From an uncultured Collinsella sp. (GTDB lineage: Bacteria; Actinomycetota; Coriobacteriia; Coriobacteriales; Coriobacteriaceae): a stretch of DNA of 25,660 nt. This document shows positions 14,744-22,769 of the stretch, in pieces. The first letter of the stretch is position 1; each line of letters opens with the position of its first letter. Made by a program: the position numbers and the translations under genes. Below the pieces are notes generated by a model that was not told the DNA's origin, searched no databases, and was given only the letters and a program-made list of their open reading frames with translations. The stretch lies in NCBI GenBank assembly GCA_900545075.1, contig UQXT01000022.1:1-25660 (forward strand). Direction: 5' to 3'.

Positions 14744-16249
14744 GTGGGGCACGAGCGTCACACCTATATCTGCATCGACCTTAAGACGTTTTATGCCAGC
14801 GTCGAGTGTGTTGACCGCGGGCTCAACCCACTCACCACCAACCTGGTCGTTGCCGACGAATCGCGCGGGCGCACGACCATCTGCCTCGCCATCACACAGT
14901 CCATGAAGAACCTTGGGATACACAATCGCTGCCGTCTATTCGAGATTCCCGACGGCATCGACTACATCAAGGCCGTACCGCGCATGCAGCACTACATGGA
15001 AGTGTCGGCGCAAATCTACGGCATCTATCTGGAATACGTCAGTCCGCAAGACATTCACGTCTATTCAATTGACGAATGCTTTATCGACGTGACGCCCTAT
15101 CTAGACCTCTACCATACCAATGCCAAAGGCTTTGCCTGCATGCTGCGCGACGAGGTCCTCGCGCGCACCGGCATCACGGCGACGGTCGGCATCGGCCCCA
15201 ACCTATTCCAGGCCAAGGTAGCGCTCGACATTACCGCCAAGCACGTACCCAGCCGCATCGGCATACTCGACGACGAAACCTTTCGCAAGGAGATCTGGCC
15301 CCATCGCCCCATCACCGACATCTGGGGCATCGGCCCCGGCGTGGCGGCACGCCTCGAAAAATACGGTGTCTACGATCTGATGGGTGTCGCCGCGCTCGAC
15401 GAAAACCTGCTTTACGACGAGCTCGGCGTCAATGCCGAATATCTCATCGACCACGCCTTTGGGCGCGAGCCGACAACCATCGCCGATATCCAAGCCTATC
15501 GCCCGCAAGCAACTTCGACCACCACAGGACAGGTGCTCTCGAAGGGTTATGCCTACGAGCAGGCCTACACCGTCTTGCGCGAGATGGTCGACAACGCCGT
15601 GTTGGACTTAGTCGATAAGCACGTGGTGTGCGACAGCATCTCGCTCTTTGTAGGCTACGCGAGCGAGCGCGCCGACATACGCCGCCTCGACGCCAGCGGC
15701 ACAGCGCAATATGTAGACGGATGCGGGCATTTGCGTTCAAGCACGTCGAGCATCGAACCCGCCGCAACCGCCGGCCCCGAGCTCGCACCCCGTGCGCCCA
15801 AGCCCGTCCAACGCGATGACGAACGGCACCGCCTGGTGCGCGAAGCACAGGCAATCGACGGCATCTTTGTGGGAGAGCACGGCGGCAAACCGCGTGGTGG
15901 CTATGCCGCCCTCTTCGCGCACTCCAACGCTTCGCGAAAGCTGCCCGAGCGCACCAATTCGTTTAAGAAGATCATGGGCTATTTCGATGAGCTCTGGGCG
16001 CAGACTGTCGATCCCAAACGACCGGTCAAGCGCATCAACCTGGGATTTGGCAACCTCATGCCCGAGGAATTTGCCACCATCGATCTGTTTAGCGATGTTA
16101 AGGCCGATGAGCGCGAGCGCGACCTGGCGCGCGCCGTCCTGGCCGTGAAGGGCAAGTACGGCAAGAACGCGCTCGTCAAGGGATTAAGCTTCACCACCGG
16201 CGCCACCGCACGCAAACGCAACGATCAGGTAGGAGGACATCGTGCCTAA
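14744..16249 (+). CDS. Y-family DNA polymerase (UmuC/ImpB-MucB-SamB type)
   Basis: A 501-residue translesion polymerase. The N-terminus YICIDLKTFYASVECVDRGL carries catalytic D12, and YSIDECFIDVT carries D110-E111, so all three metal-binding carboxylates are present. A TVGIGPN segment and a helix-hairpin-helix region (ITDIWGIGPGVAARLEKYGV, about 189-208) follow, then the little-finger domain. Lengths near 500 are usual for the Gram-positive UvrX/YqjW-like group. The GTG at 14744 is chosen because GGGAGGA precedes it and the family begins here; an ATG at 14723 is less likely. It is followed by a YolD gene with 8-bp overlap, the common pairing for these SOS-induced polymerases. An insertion near 330-375 (Ser/Pro/Ala-rich) looks like a flexible linker. 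Confidence 0.9.
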   Translation: MGHERHTYICIDLKTFYASVECVDRGLNPLTTNLVVADESRGRTTICLAITQSMKNLGIHNRCRLFEIPDGIDYIKAVPRMQHYMEVSAQIYGIYLEYVSPQDIHVYSIDECFIDVTPYLDLYHTNAKGFACMLRDEVLARTGITATVGIGPNLFQAKVALDITAKHVPSRIGILDDETFRKEIWPHRPITDIWGIGPGVAARLEKYGVYDLMGVAALDENLLYDELGVNAEYLIDHAFGREPTTIADIQAYRPQATSTTTGQVLSKGYAYEQAYTVLREMVDNAVLDLVDKHVVCDSISLFVGYASERADIRRLDASGTAQYVDGCGHLRSSTSSIEPAATAGPELAPRAPKPVQRDDERHRLVREAQAIDGIFVGEHGGKPRGGYAALFAHSNASRKLPERTNSFKKIMGYFDELWAQTVDPKRPVKRINLGFGNLMPEEFATIDLFSDVKADERERDLARAVLAVKGKYGKNALVKGLSFTTGATARKRNDQVGGHRA

Positions 16250-16667
16250 GTCCCAACAACAGCCGATGCGGCCACCGACACCTTTTGAACGCCTAGCGGA
16301 CCCCGAGGGAAGACGTCGCTCCGCCGACCCCAAGCTTACCGCCAACGGCGCCGTCCGCGCCGGCCGTGCCGCGCAGTTTATGCCCTTTGCCGCCCTCACG
16401 GGATACTACGAACTCGTGCGCAAGCAGGAAATCACCGTCGAACCAAAATGCGAACTCACGGAAGAAAAAGCCCTCGAGCTTTCGGAAAAGCTCGAGGGCC
16501 TCAAACGCGGCGACCTGGTCCGCGTCACCTATTACGATACGTACGGCTATCGCTCCCGCACCGGCATCCTCGACGAGGTACTCCCTGCCTTCAAGCTCCT
16601 CAAGCTCAAAGACATCGCCATCGATTTCGATGACATTCAAGACATCGAACTGCGCGGACGAGCCTAG
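16242..16667 (+). CDS. YolD-like family protein
   Basis: A 141-residue protein with the YolD-like pattern. RAAQFMPFAALTGYYELV (about 43-60) leads into a small beta-barrel-like C-terminus (DLVRVTYYDTYGYRSRTGILDEV and ILKLKDIAIDFDDIQDIEL-like strands). The start is GTG after AGGAGG, overlapping the polymerase stop by 8 bp, so translation is coupled. YolD proteins accompany Y-family polymerases in Firmicutes and Actinobacteria and are thought to act as accessory factors analogous to UmuD, though the mechanism is poorly known. The basic, proline-rich N-terminus looks disordered. Confidence 0.85.
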   Translation: MPKSQQQPMRPPTPFERLADPEGRRRSADPKLTANGAVRAGRAAQFMPFAALTGYYELVRKQEITVEPKCELTEEKALELSEKLEGLKRGDLVRVTYYDTYGYRSRTGILDEVLPAFKLLKLKDIAIDFDDIQDIELRGRA

Positions 16668-16693
16668 ACAAGGAAATGCATCCAAGGCGGCGC

Positions 16694-17077
16694 TTACAGC
16701 GTCATGACGTAATAACCCGCATCCCTCACGGCCGCCTCAAGGACACCGCGATCGATCGGCCGCTTGGAGCGTACGCGGGCCGTGTGGTCCGCGTACGTCA
16801 CCGTTGCCCACACACCATTCAGCGCATTGAGTGCATTGGCCACATTCTGAGCGCAGCCATCGCAGCTCATGCCGCCGATGAGCAACTCATCGCTATAGGT
16901 GTAGTGGGACGGATCGGTATCCGCAACCACTACCTTCTTGGCCTTCTTGCCGCTCGCGCCATCGCTGCAGCAGCTCTTTCCGTGTGTCGAAGCGACAATG
17001 CGACGCAGGCCAAAGAACATGCCAACGACAATCACGGCAAGCACGATGAGATTCGCAGGGTTGAGCAAGTCACTCAT
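16694..17077 (-). CDS. Membrane-anchored heavy-metal-associated (HMA) domain protein
   Basis: A 127-residue protein with an N-terminal membrane helix (about 8-25), a CC pair at 36-37, a lysine-rich linker and one HMA domain (about 62-127). The domain contains GGMSCDGC with C72 and C75 as copper-type ligands. HMA domains of this kind deliver or hold Cu(I), and sometimes other soft metals. The ATG at 17077 follows AAAGGGGA. Unlike ordinary CopZ it is tethered, and the orientation cannot be fixed by eye, although the basic RR after the helix suggests a cytoplasmic domain. A CsoR-like dyad lies 29 bp upstream. No P-type ATPase is adjacent. Confidence 0.8.
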   Translation of the reverse strand: MSDLLNPANLIVLAVIVVGMFFGLRRIVASTHGKSCCSDGASGKKAKKVVVADTDPSHYTYSDELLIGGMSCDGCAQNVANALNALNGVWATVTYADHTARVRSKRPIDRGVLEAAVRDAGYYVMTL

Positions 17078-17105
17078 GCGTTCCCCTTTCAAGTAGCCCT
17101 ATCTA

Positions 17106-17124
17106 GATACCCCCATGGGGTGTC
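17106..17124 (-). promoter_or_regulatory. CsoR-like dyad before the HMA gene
   Basis: GATACCCCCATGGGGTGTC is a 19-bp near-palindrome with 7 of 9 pairs matched. The TACCCC...GGGGT form resembles published CsoR/RcnR-family copper operators. The position, 29 bp upstream of an HMA protein gene, makes copper-responsive repression plausible. Confidence 0.5.
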
Positions 17125-17185
17125 TCCATCTTAACCCAAAATCATGTCAGTTCGGTCAATTAGTTTCCCTATTCAAACTTTTTAG

Positions 17186-17213
17186 TTGACCAAGGCTTAC
17201 TTTCGTGTATAAG
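17186..17213 (+). promoter_or_regulatory. Promoter of the DUF3793-flavodoxin operon
   Basis: TTGACC (17186-17191), a 16-bp spacer and TATAAG (17208-17213) form a good promoter, 39 bp upstream of the GTG start. Confidence 0.65.
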
Positions 17214-17233
17214 TTTTCCTAGGCTAACAGTTT
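17211..17233 (+). promoter_or_regulatory. DtxR/IdeR-like iron box
   Basis: Read on the minus strand, the core GTTAGCCTA matches the centre of the DtxR consensus box, with about 11 of 17 positions shared overall. It overlaps the -10 and transcription start. Iron repression fits flavodoxin induction under iron limitation, but the downstream half-site is weak. Confidence 0.4.
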
Positions 17234-17251
17234 AGATCCGTAAGGAGCGCC

Positions 17252-17956
17252 GTGACCCGAACCATAGACATTCCAACGTTTCAGGCAGCGGTCGTGCGCA
17301 ACTGCTCTCCCACGCTCGCGGACATCAAGCCGGCATCGCTCTTTACCTATCCAGGCACCTACGCCCACGGGGACAGCTCGACCGCAACCGAAGCCATCGC
17401 AGAACGCCGAGCACGCCTGCTCAACGTTATCGCCCAGTGCAACCGCGAGCTTGACCCGCTCGGCATCCACCTGAGTGTTTTGGTCTGGCGGCCTTGCGGA
17501 GCGCTCGTGTACGTGTACCGAGCCAAAAGCCTCACCACCTATTTCGAAGACTCTCGCGCCCAAACGGCGCTCGCCTCGGAAGGCTACGACACGAGAGACC
17601 TTTCGACATGCCTTGTACATTTGGCATCACGCATCACGCTCGCAAGCAATAACGTCGCGGAATGCGCCTGCGGCCAGACTCGATGCGCACTACCCCAACA
17701 AGCTAGCTGCAGCAAAGACTGCACCTGCGAGTTTCCGCACGAAATAGGCTACTTCCTTGGATATCCCTACGACGACGTCCACGAGTTCATCGTCCAGCAC
17801 GGCGAAAACTATAAGGTCTTTGGCGCATGGAAGGTATACACAAACGTTGAGCAGGCGCTCACGACCTTCGATTCCTATCGCGCATGCACGCAATACCTTA
17901 CCTACATCTATCAACAGGGCTGCACCCTGGAACAACTTGTCCAGGCAACCCGATAG
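17252..17956 (+). CDS. DUF3793 family protein
   Basis: A 234-residue protein whose C-terminal FPHEIGYFLGYPYDDVHEFI (161-180) and GENYKVFGAWKVY segments are the hallmark of DUF3793. The function is unknown; the family is often encoded beside flavodoxins in gut anaerobes, and iron or heme acquisition has been suggested by context only. An unusual cluster of six cysteines lies just before the motif (C138, C140, C145, C153, C157, C159), which could bind a metal or a cluster. The start is GTG after TAAGGAG. The flavodoxin follows 46 bp later on the same strand, and the promoter carries a DtxR-like box. Confidence 0.75.
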   Translation: MTRTIDIPTFQAAVVRNCSPTLADIKPASLFTYPGTYAHGDSSTATEAIAERRARLLNVIAQCNRELDPLGIHLSVLVWRPCGALVYVYRAKSLTTYFEDSRAQTALASEGYDTRDLSTCLVHLASRITLASNNVAECACGQTRCALPQQASCSKDCTCEFPHEIGYFLGYPYDDVHEFIVQHGENYKVFGAWKVYTNVEQALTTFDSYRACTQYLTYIYQQGCTLEQLVQATR

Positions 17957-18002
17957 AGCATACAAAACGCGGCCGCACGCCGCACAACCGAAAGGAAAAC
18001 AT

Positions 18003-18422
18003 ATGAGCAAGATCGCAGTCGTCTACTGGAGCGGCACAGGCAACACCGAGGCCATGGCAAACTTCGTTGCCGAGGGCGCAACCGATGCCGGCGCCGAGGC
18101 AGAGGTCATCTCCTGCGCCGATTTCTCCGCAGACAAGGCCGCCAGCTATGACGCCATTGCCTTCGGCTGCCCCGCCATGGGTTCCGAGGAGCTTGAGTAT
18201 GACGAGTTCCAGCCTATGTGGGACGAGGTCAAGGAAACCCTCAGCGACAAGAAGGTCGTCCTCTTTGGCTCCTACTCGTGGGCCGAGGGCGAGTGGATGG
18301 ACAACTGGAAGGCCGATGCCGACGAGGCGGGCATCAACGTCGTCGATTCCGTCATTTGCTATGATGCGCCTGATGATGAGGGCGAGGCGGCCTGCAAGGC
18401 TCTGGGAGCGGAGCTGGCCTAA
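18003..18422 (+). CDS. Short-chain flavodoxin
   Basis: A 139-residue flavodoxin, the standard short-chain length. The FMN phosphate loop is SGTGNT (10-15) within KIAVVYWSGTGNTEAMA. The 50s loop (FGCPAMGSEELE) and 90s loop (FGSYSWAEGEWM) flank the isoalloxazine ring, with W and Y aromatic residues available. It is acidic, a low-potential single-electron carrier in the cytoplasm that can replace ferredoxin when iron is scarce. The ATG follows AAAGGAAA. It is the second gene after the DUF3793 gene and ends at a strong terminator. Confidence 0.92.
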   Translation: MSKIAVVYWSGTGNTEAMANFVAEGATDAGAEAEVISCADFSADKAASYDAIAFGCPAMGSEELEYDEFQPMWDEVKETLSDKKVVLFGSYSWAEGEWMDNWKADADEAGINVVDSVICYDAPDDEGEAACKALGAELA

Positions 18423-18495
18423 CGAAGCCGTCAGAAAGTCGCAAAGCAACTGACAGCTGAGCATTGCACAACAACAGTCGTTCACGCCCAAACAA

Positions 18496-18528
18496 AAACG
18501 GGGGCCGGATACTATCCGGTCCCCGTTT
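18496..18528. terminator. Bidirectional terminator between flavodoxin and the ABC importer
   Basis: A 15-bp stem with one mismatch (18496-18510 with 18514-18528) and a 3-nt loop lies between converging genes. On the minus strand the stem runs into TTTTTGTTT, an excellent U-tract for the ABC operon; the plus side has GTTTGCTAT. Confidence 0.85.
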
Positions 18529-18554
18529 GCTATATCGATAACTTCGACGCGCCG

Positions 18555-19307
18555 CTACGAGATATTGCCCAAGAACGCCTTGGTGCGCTCGCTCTTTGGA
18601 TGATCGAAGACCTCGCTCGGCGTACCCTCTTCCACGATAACGCCACCGTCCATAAAGACGACGCGGTCGGCGACGTCGCGGGCAAAGCCCATCTCGTGCG
18701 TCACCACAATCATGGTCATACCGTCACGTGCCAGGTCGCGCATGACGCCCAATACATCGCGGACAAGCTCGGGATCGAGCGCCGACGTGGCCTCGTCAAA
18801 GAGCATGACGTGAGGGTTCATCGACAGGGCGCGAGCGATGGCCACGCGCTGCTGTTGACCGCCCGAAAGCTGACTCGGCATAAAATCGATGCGCTCGGCC
18901 AGGCCGACCTTGGTCAGCTCCTCGACGGCAATCTTCTCGGCCTCTTCCTTGCTGCGCTTGAGCACCTTTTGCTGCGCAAGCATGACGTTCTTTTTGACTG
19001 ACAGGTGCGGGAACAAATTGAACTGCTGGAACACCATTCCCAGATGTGTACGAACCTTGTTGAGGTCGACGCCCTTGGCACACACATCCACGCCCTCAAC
19101 GACAATCGAGCCGCTCGTGGGATGCTCCAGACGATTGATGCAACGAAGCATCGTCGACTTGCCCGAGCCCGAAGGACCCAGGACTACGACTACCTCGCCC
19201 TTGTGCACATCCAGATCGATATCGCGCAGGACCACGTTATCGCCAAAGGCCTTCTGGAGATTCTTGATGCTGACGACGACCTCGTTCGAGTTATTGGTTT
19301 CGCTCAT
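18555..19307 (-). CDS. Polar amino acid ABC importer, ATP-binding protein (GlnQ-like)
   Basis: A 250-residue ABC ATPase of the polar amino acid family. Walker A GPSGSGKST is at residues 44-52, the Q-loop in MVFQQFNLFPH (91-101), the signature LSGGQ at 147-151, Walker B VMLFDE at 167-172 and the switch histidine H204. It powers the permease encoded 12 bp upstream. The ATG follows AAGGAGG. It is the last gene of the binding-protein, permease, ATPase operon and ends at the strong terminator 18496-18528. Substrate cannot be fixed; glutamine, glutamate, histidine or cystine are all possible in this family. Confidence 0.93.
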   Translation of the reverse strand: MSETNNSNEVVVSIKNLQKAFGDNVVLRDIDLDVHKGEVVVVLGPSGSGKSTMLRCINRLEHPTSGSIVVEGVDVCAKGVDLNKVRTHLGMVFQQFNLFPHLSVKKNVMLAQQKVLKRSKEEAEKIAVEELTKVGLAERIDFMPSQLSGGQQQRVAIARALSMNPHVMLFDEATSALDPELVRDVLGVMRDLARDGMTMIVVTHEMGFARDVADRVVFMDGGVIVEEGTPSEVFDHPKSERTKAFLGNIS

Positions 19308-19319
19308 AATAGAACCTCC

Positions 19320-20681
19320 TTACAGACCAGCGATATGGTCGGCGGGCGTCGCGACAACCTGTCCGGCGCTCTTGGTGGGACGCTTCTTTTTGGTTTCGGC
19401 CGTACCCAGCAGCCTCGCCTCAAGACCGCTCACCAAGCGAGCGAGCGGTAGGGTAATGACCAGATAGAACAGGGCGGCAACCACGTACGGCGTAATGGAG
19501 CCCGTCGTGGCCACGATGGTACGGGCGTTCATGACGATCTCGACCACACCCACGGCGGCAAGCAGCGACGTATCCTTGTAAAGCAAGATAAACTCACTGG
19601 TCAGCGTAGGCAAAACATTGCGGAACGTCTGCGGAATCATGACATAGAGCAGCGTCTGGAAAGCATTCATGCCCAGCGAACGAGCAGCCTCGTTTTGGCC
19701 CTTGGGGATCGATTGAATACCGGCACGGAAAATCTCACACAGGTACGCAGACGAGTTCATGGCCATGACGATGACGCCGAGCACGTAGTCATCAACCTTG
19801 ACGCCGGCAAGCGGCAGACCGAAGAATGCGATATAGATCTGCAGGAACGCCGGCGTACCACGGATGATATTCACATAGATGCCGGCAAGGCAACGAAGGA
19901 TGCGCGACTTGGAAATGCGCATGAGCGATAGGGCGAAACCGAAGGGAATTGCCAGCGGAAACGCCACAAGCACGATCGAAAGCGACATGAGGAAGCCCTT
20001 GAAGACGATCGGCAGGCTTTGGACCAAAATGACCGGGTTCAAGAACAGGCGCAGGAACATATTGGAGTTCCAAGCCTCGACCCACGGCTGCTCCTTAAGA
20101 TCGGCCAAGAAGTTATCGAAGGCCGTCACGCCCTTGATCTCCACCGACGGAATCTTGGAGATCTTCTTGGTCGAGCCATCGGCCAAAGTGTAGGTGCCGC
20201 TAAAGGCCTCATCGCCGCCCTCGACGGGAAACGTCACGCCGTAAACCTCGACACGGAAAAAGCCGCCGGCAGGCGCCGTCTCGCCAAAGTCAATCTTGAG
20301 CGTCTGGCCGTCAGCCTTGCACGTGGGCTTCATGGGCGTACGATCCATGAGGTCCTCGCCCGAGAGCATCGTCAATCGCGTGTCATCGGTACCAAACGTC
20401 GTGCCGTCGACAAACGTCAGCGAAAGACCGCTCAGCTCCTCATCGGCATCGGCCTGGACCTCCCAGGTAATGCGCGTCTCGGTACCGCCGACCACAGCGC
20501 TGCCCGAACCGGTGTTGGGTCGGGCGGTAATCTTTGCGGTCTCAAGCGCCTGGGCGGTCGTGGGCGCATATGCCCCCGCGCACACCAGCGCGAGCGCCAC
20601 GGCCATGACGCAGACTAGCTTTTGGAGCAAGGCGGGCAGTGGAAAACGCTGCTCCGCGGCCCCTTTGTTCAGTCGAGACAA
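19320..20681 (-). CDS. Amino acid ABC permease with fused N-terminal extracytoplasmic domain
   Basis: A 453-residue fusion. Residues 1-45 form a signal peptide-like segment (hydrophobic core near 23-38, possible cleavage after AQA). About 46-185 is a beta-rich domain of unknown type with no hydrophobic helices. About 215-430 is a HisM/GlnP-type permease with the EAA loop NEAARSLGMNAFQTLLYVMIPQ (about 330-351) that docks on the ATPase. Ordinary permeases of this family have about 220 residues. The start is a TTG at 20681 after ATAGGAG; the frame is open further upstream but overlaps the terminator. The outer domain might help capture the binding lipoprotein or sense ligand. ATPase and binding-protein genes flank it. 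Confidence 0.85.
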   Translation of the reverse strand: MSRLNKGAAEQRFPLPALLQKLVCVMAVALALVCAGAYAPTTAQALETAKITARPNTGSGSAVVGGTETRITWEVQADADEELSGLSLTFVDGTTFGTDDTRLTMLSGEDLMDRTPMKPTCKADGQTLKIDFGETAPAGGFFRVEVYGVTFPVEGGDEAFSGTYTLADGSTKKISKIPSVEIKGVTAFDNFLADLKEQPWVEAWNSNMFLRLFLNPVILVQSLPIVFKGFLMSLSIVLVAFPLAIPFGFALSLMRISKSRILRCLAGIYVNIIRGTPAFLQIYIAFFGLPLAGVKVDDYVLGVIVMAMNSSAYLCEIFRAGIQSIPKGQNEAARSLGMNAFQTLLYVMIPQTFRNVLPTLTSEFILLYKDTSLLAAVGVVEIVMNARTIVATTGSITPYVVAALFYLVITLPLARLVSGLEARLLGTAETKKKRPTKSAGQVVATPADHIAGL

Positions 20682-20749
20682 GGTGGCTCCTATCGTAGAA
20701 GTTGCCGGCAAAACGAGACGGAAATGCTCTCCGCCAAGAGAAGCGCAAA

Positions 20750-20777
20750 GGCCCTCTCCGCCAAAACGGAAAGGGCC
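20750..20777 (-). terminator. Intercistronic terminator after the binding-protein gene
   Basis: Eleven-bp arms (20750-20760 with 20767-20777, one G-U pair) and a 6-nt loop are followed on the minus strand by TTTGCGCTTCT. Partial termination here would give more binding protein than permease, as is usual for ABC importers. Confidence 0.65.
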
Positions 20778-20799
20778 CGCGCGCAATCAAGTGGTTCTT

Positions 20800-21660
20800 T
20801 TACTTGATGTTGTACTTAGCCATGAGGGCGTCGACGGTACCGTCATCGGTCAGGTCCTTGATAGCCTGGTTGATGTCGTCCTTGAGCTTGGTGTTGCCCT
20901 GGTTGATGGCGATGGCGTACTCCTCGCCGGTGCTGATCTGCTTAATGGTCTGGCAGGTGCTGAACTGCTCGGCGGTCAGCTGGCTGGCAACGGAGCGGTT
21001 GGTGACTACGGCGTCGCCCTTATCGGACTGCAGGGCGCTGAAGCACTCGGTAGCGTCCTTGTAGGGGACGATCTTGGCCTTGGGGAAGTTCTCCTGGGCA
21101 AAGGACTCGGCGGTCGAGCCAGACTGGACGATGATGGTAGCGTCGGCGTTGTTGAGCTTCTCGCTGTAGTTGTCGGCCGTGATGTCGGTGTTATCGACCT
21201 TGGTCACGATAGCCTGATCGTCCATGTAGTAGGAATCGGAGAAAGTGACTTCCTTCTCACGCTCGGGCGTGTCGGTGATAGCCGCGATGGAGACGTCATA
21301 CTTGGCGCCCGAAGCGACGCCCGGAACCAGCGTGTCAAAGTCATTGTTGACATACTCGACATCCAGGCCCAGCTTGTCGCCGATAGCCTTGATGAGCTCA
21401 AGGTCAAAGCCCTGATAATCGCCGTTGTCATCCTTGTACTCAAACGGAGCGTACTCGGCAGAGGTGCCGACGGTCAGCGTACCGTCCTTGACGAGCGCGT
21501 ACTCCTTGGAGCCGTCGACCTTCTCGACCTTTGCGTCGTCAGAGCTGCTGGAACCGGCATCAGAACCAGAGGTGGCGTTAGACGAGCCGCAGCCCGTCAG
21601 AGCGAGGGCGAGCGCCATAGCGCCCGTGGCGGCAAATGCGCCAAGCTTCTTGATCTTCAT
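20800..21660 (-). CDS. Amino acid ABC importer, substrate-binding lipoprotein
   Basis: A 286-residue cluster F/SBP_bac_3 protein. The signal peptide ends in the lipobox LTGC with C24 as the lipidated cysteine, followed by a Ser/Gly/Asp-rich linker. The binding domain starts TLTVGTSAEYAPFEYKDDNG and contains FDLELIKAIGDKLG and SGAKYDVSIAAITDTPERE, which are family hallmarks. It captures a polar amino acid outside the membrane and delivers it to the permease encoded next. The ATG at 21660 follows GGAAGGAG; the frame extends upstream without a ribosome site. The specificity is unknown. Confidence 0.93.
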   Translation of the reverse strand: MKIKKLGAFAATGAMALALALTGCGSSNATSGSDAGSSSSDDAKVEKVDGSKEYALVKDGTLTVGTSAEYAPFEYKDDNGDYQGFDLELIKAIGDKLGLDVEYVNNDFDTLVPGVASGAKYDVSIAAITDTPEREKEVTFSDSYYMDDQAIVTKVDNTDITADNYSEKLNNADATIIVQSGSTAESFAQENFPKAKIVPYKDATECFSALQSDKGDAVVTNRSVASQLTAEQFSTCQTIKQISTGEEYAIAINQGNTKLKDDINQAIKDLTDDGTVDALMAKYNIK

Positions 21661-21717
21661 AATCAGTCTCCTTCCAATGACCCCACGTGATTCAGAGGTC
21701 TGCAAAAACTGATGGCT

Positions 21718-21746
21718 GTTATGCACCCGCTTGGAAGAATCTGCAA
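21718..21746 (-). promoter_or_regulatory. Promoter of the amino acid importer operon
   Basis: On the minus strand TTGCAG (21741-21746), a 17-bp spacer and CATAAC (21718-21723) lie about 60 bp before the lipoprotein start. Confidence 0.45.
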
Positions 21747-21807
21747 TCAGAAAACCGATTGAAACAAACCCATAACGTGAATGGAGCACTCCACTTTATG
21801 ACAGTCA

Positions 21808-22674
21808 TTACTGCTGCAACGACCTTAACAGTTTGATTTCAGCCGCATAACCTGCAAGTTCGTTCGGTGTCTCCAAAATAAACGGCAGCGAACGCAAGCG
21901 ACCATTCGATACAATATTCTGCATAACCTGCATACCGCCGCCAAACTCTTCACTACCCAGGTAGCCCTTGCCGATGCACTCGTGGCGATCCTTATGGGCG
22001 CCGCAGGGATTCTTGGAGTCATTGATATGCACGGCGCGCAAGCGCTCGATACCCACCACACCATCGAACTCGTCGAGTACGCCGTCCAGATCATGGATGA
22101 TGTTGTAGCCAGCATCGCTCACATGGCAGGTGTCCAGACACACGCCCAGCTTGTCCGATAGCTCTGGACGTCTGGCAGCTACACCCTCGATAATGCGCGC
22201 CAGCTCTTCAAAGCTACGGCCCACCTCGGTACCCTTTCCCGCCATGGTCTCGAGCAGCACCGTCGTCTGCTGGCCCTCAAACATCACCTGGCACAGGGTG
22301 TCGACGATCATCTGAATGCCGGCATCAGTCCCCTGCCCCACATGCGCGCCGGGGTGGAAGTTGTAATAGTTGCCGGGCAGTGCTTCCAGACGCTGCAAGT
22401 CCTCGGCCATTGCCTCCAGGGCAAACTCGCGCGCCCGCTCTTTGGCAGAACAGGGATTGTAGGTATAGGGGGCATGCGCCACGAGTGGGCCAAAATCATT
22501 TTGCGCCATAAGGTCACGCAGGGCCGCCACATCATCCATGTCAAGGTCTTTCGCCTTGCCGCCGCGCGGGTTGCGCGTAAAGAATGCAAAGGTATTGGCG
22601 CCAATGGACAGCGCCGTCTCCCCCATTGCCCGATAGCCCTTCGTCGTCGAAAGATGACATCCAATCGTCAGCAT
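21808..22674 (-). CDS. nfo: Endonuclease IV (AP endonuclease)
   Basis: A 288-residue zinc-dependent AP endonuclease that cuts DNA 5' of abasic sites in base-excision repair. All metal-binding segments are visible: VAHAPY with H67, NFHPGAH with H107, LETMAG with E142, LDTCHVSDAGY with D181 and H184, VHINDSK with H216, KDRHECIG with D229 and H231, and LETPN with E268. The length matches E. coli Nfo (285). The ATG is preceded by GGGGGAG. It stands alone between a long palindrome upstream and the amino acid importer promoter downstream. Confidence 0.96.
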   Translation of the reverse strand: MLTIGCHLSTTKGYRAMGETALSIGANTFAFFTRNPRGGKAKDLDMDDVAALRDLMAQNDFGPLVAHAPYTYNPCSAKERAREFALEAMAEDLQRLEALPGNYYNFHPGAHVGQGTDAGIQMIVDTLCQVMFEGQQTTVLLETMAGKGTEVGRSFEELARIIEGVAARRPELSDKLGVCLDTCHVSDAGYNIIHDLDGVLDEFDGVVGIERLRAVHINDSKNPCGAHKDRHECIGKGYLGSEEFGGGMQVMQNIVSNGRLRSLPFILETPNELAGYAAEIKLLRSLQQ

Positions 22675-22694
22675 CTCCAGCTCCCCCTCATCAG

Positions 22695-22757
22695 TTGCGG
22701 TGAAATAGTTCCTGTCGATGCCTTATTCTGCCGCAAACAGGAACTATTCCACCGCAA
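22695..22757. repeat. Long palindromic REP-like element
   Basis: Two 21-bp arms (22695-22715 and 22737-22757) are inverted copies with one mismatch around a 21-nt loop. Arms include GCGGTGAAATAGTTCCTGT. No U-tract follows, so it is not a typical terminator. It sits between the reductase stop and the nfo start, both on the minus strand. The arm GACAGGnnnTATTT recalls the GGACAGGTTTATTT element at 13924. Confidence 0.6.
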
Positions 22758-22769
22758 GTTATAAAAGGG

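Noticed and set aside
15661..15780. A frameshift or insertion in the Y-family polymerase
   Set aside because: The reading frame is continuous; the Ser/Ala/Pro-rich stretch looks like a linker between the little finger and the C-terminal part.
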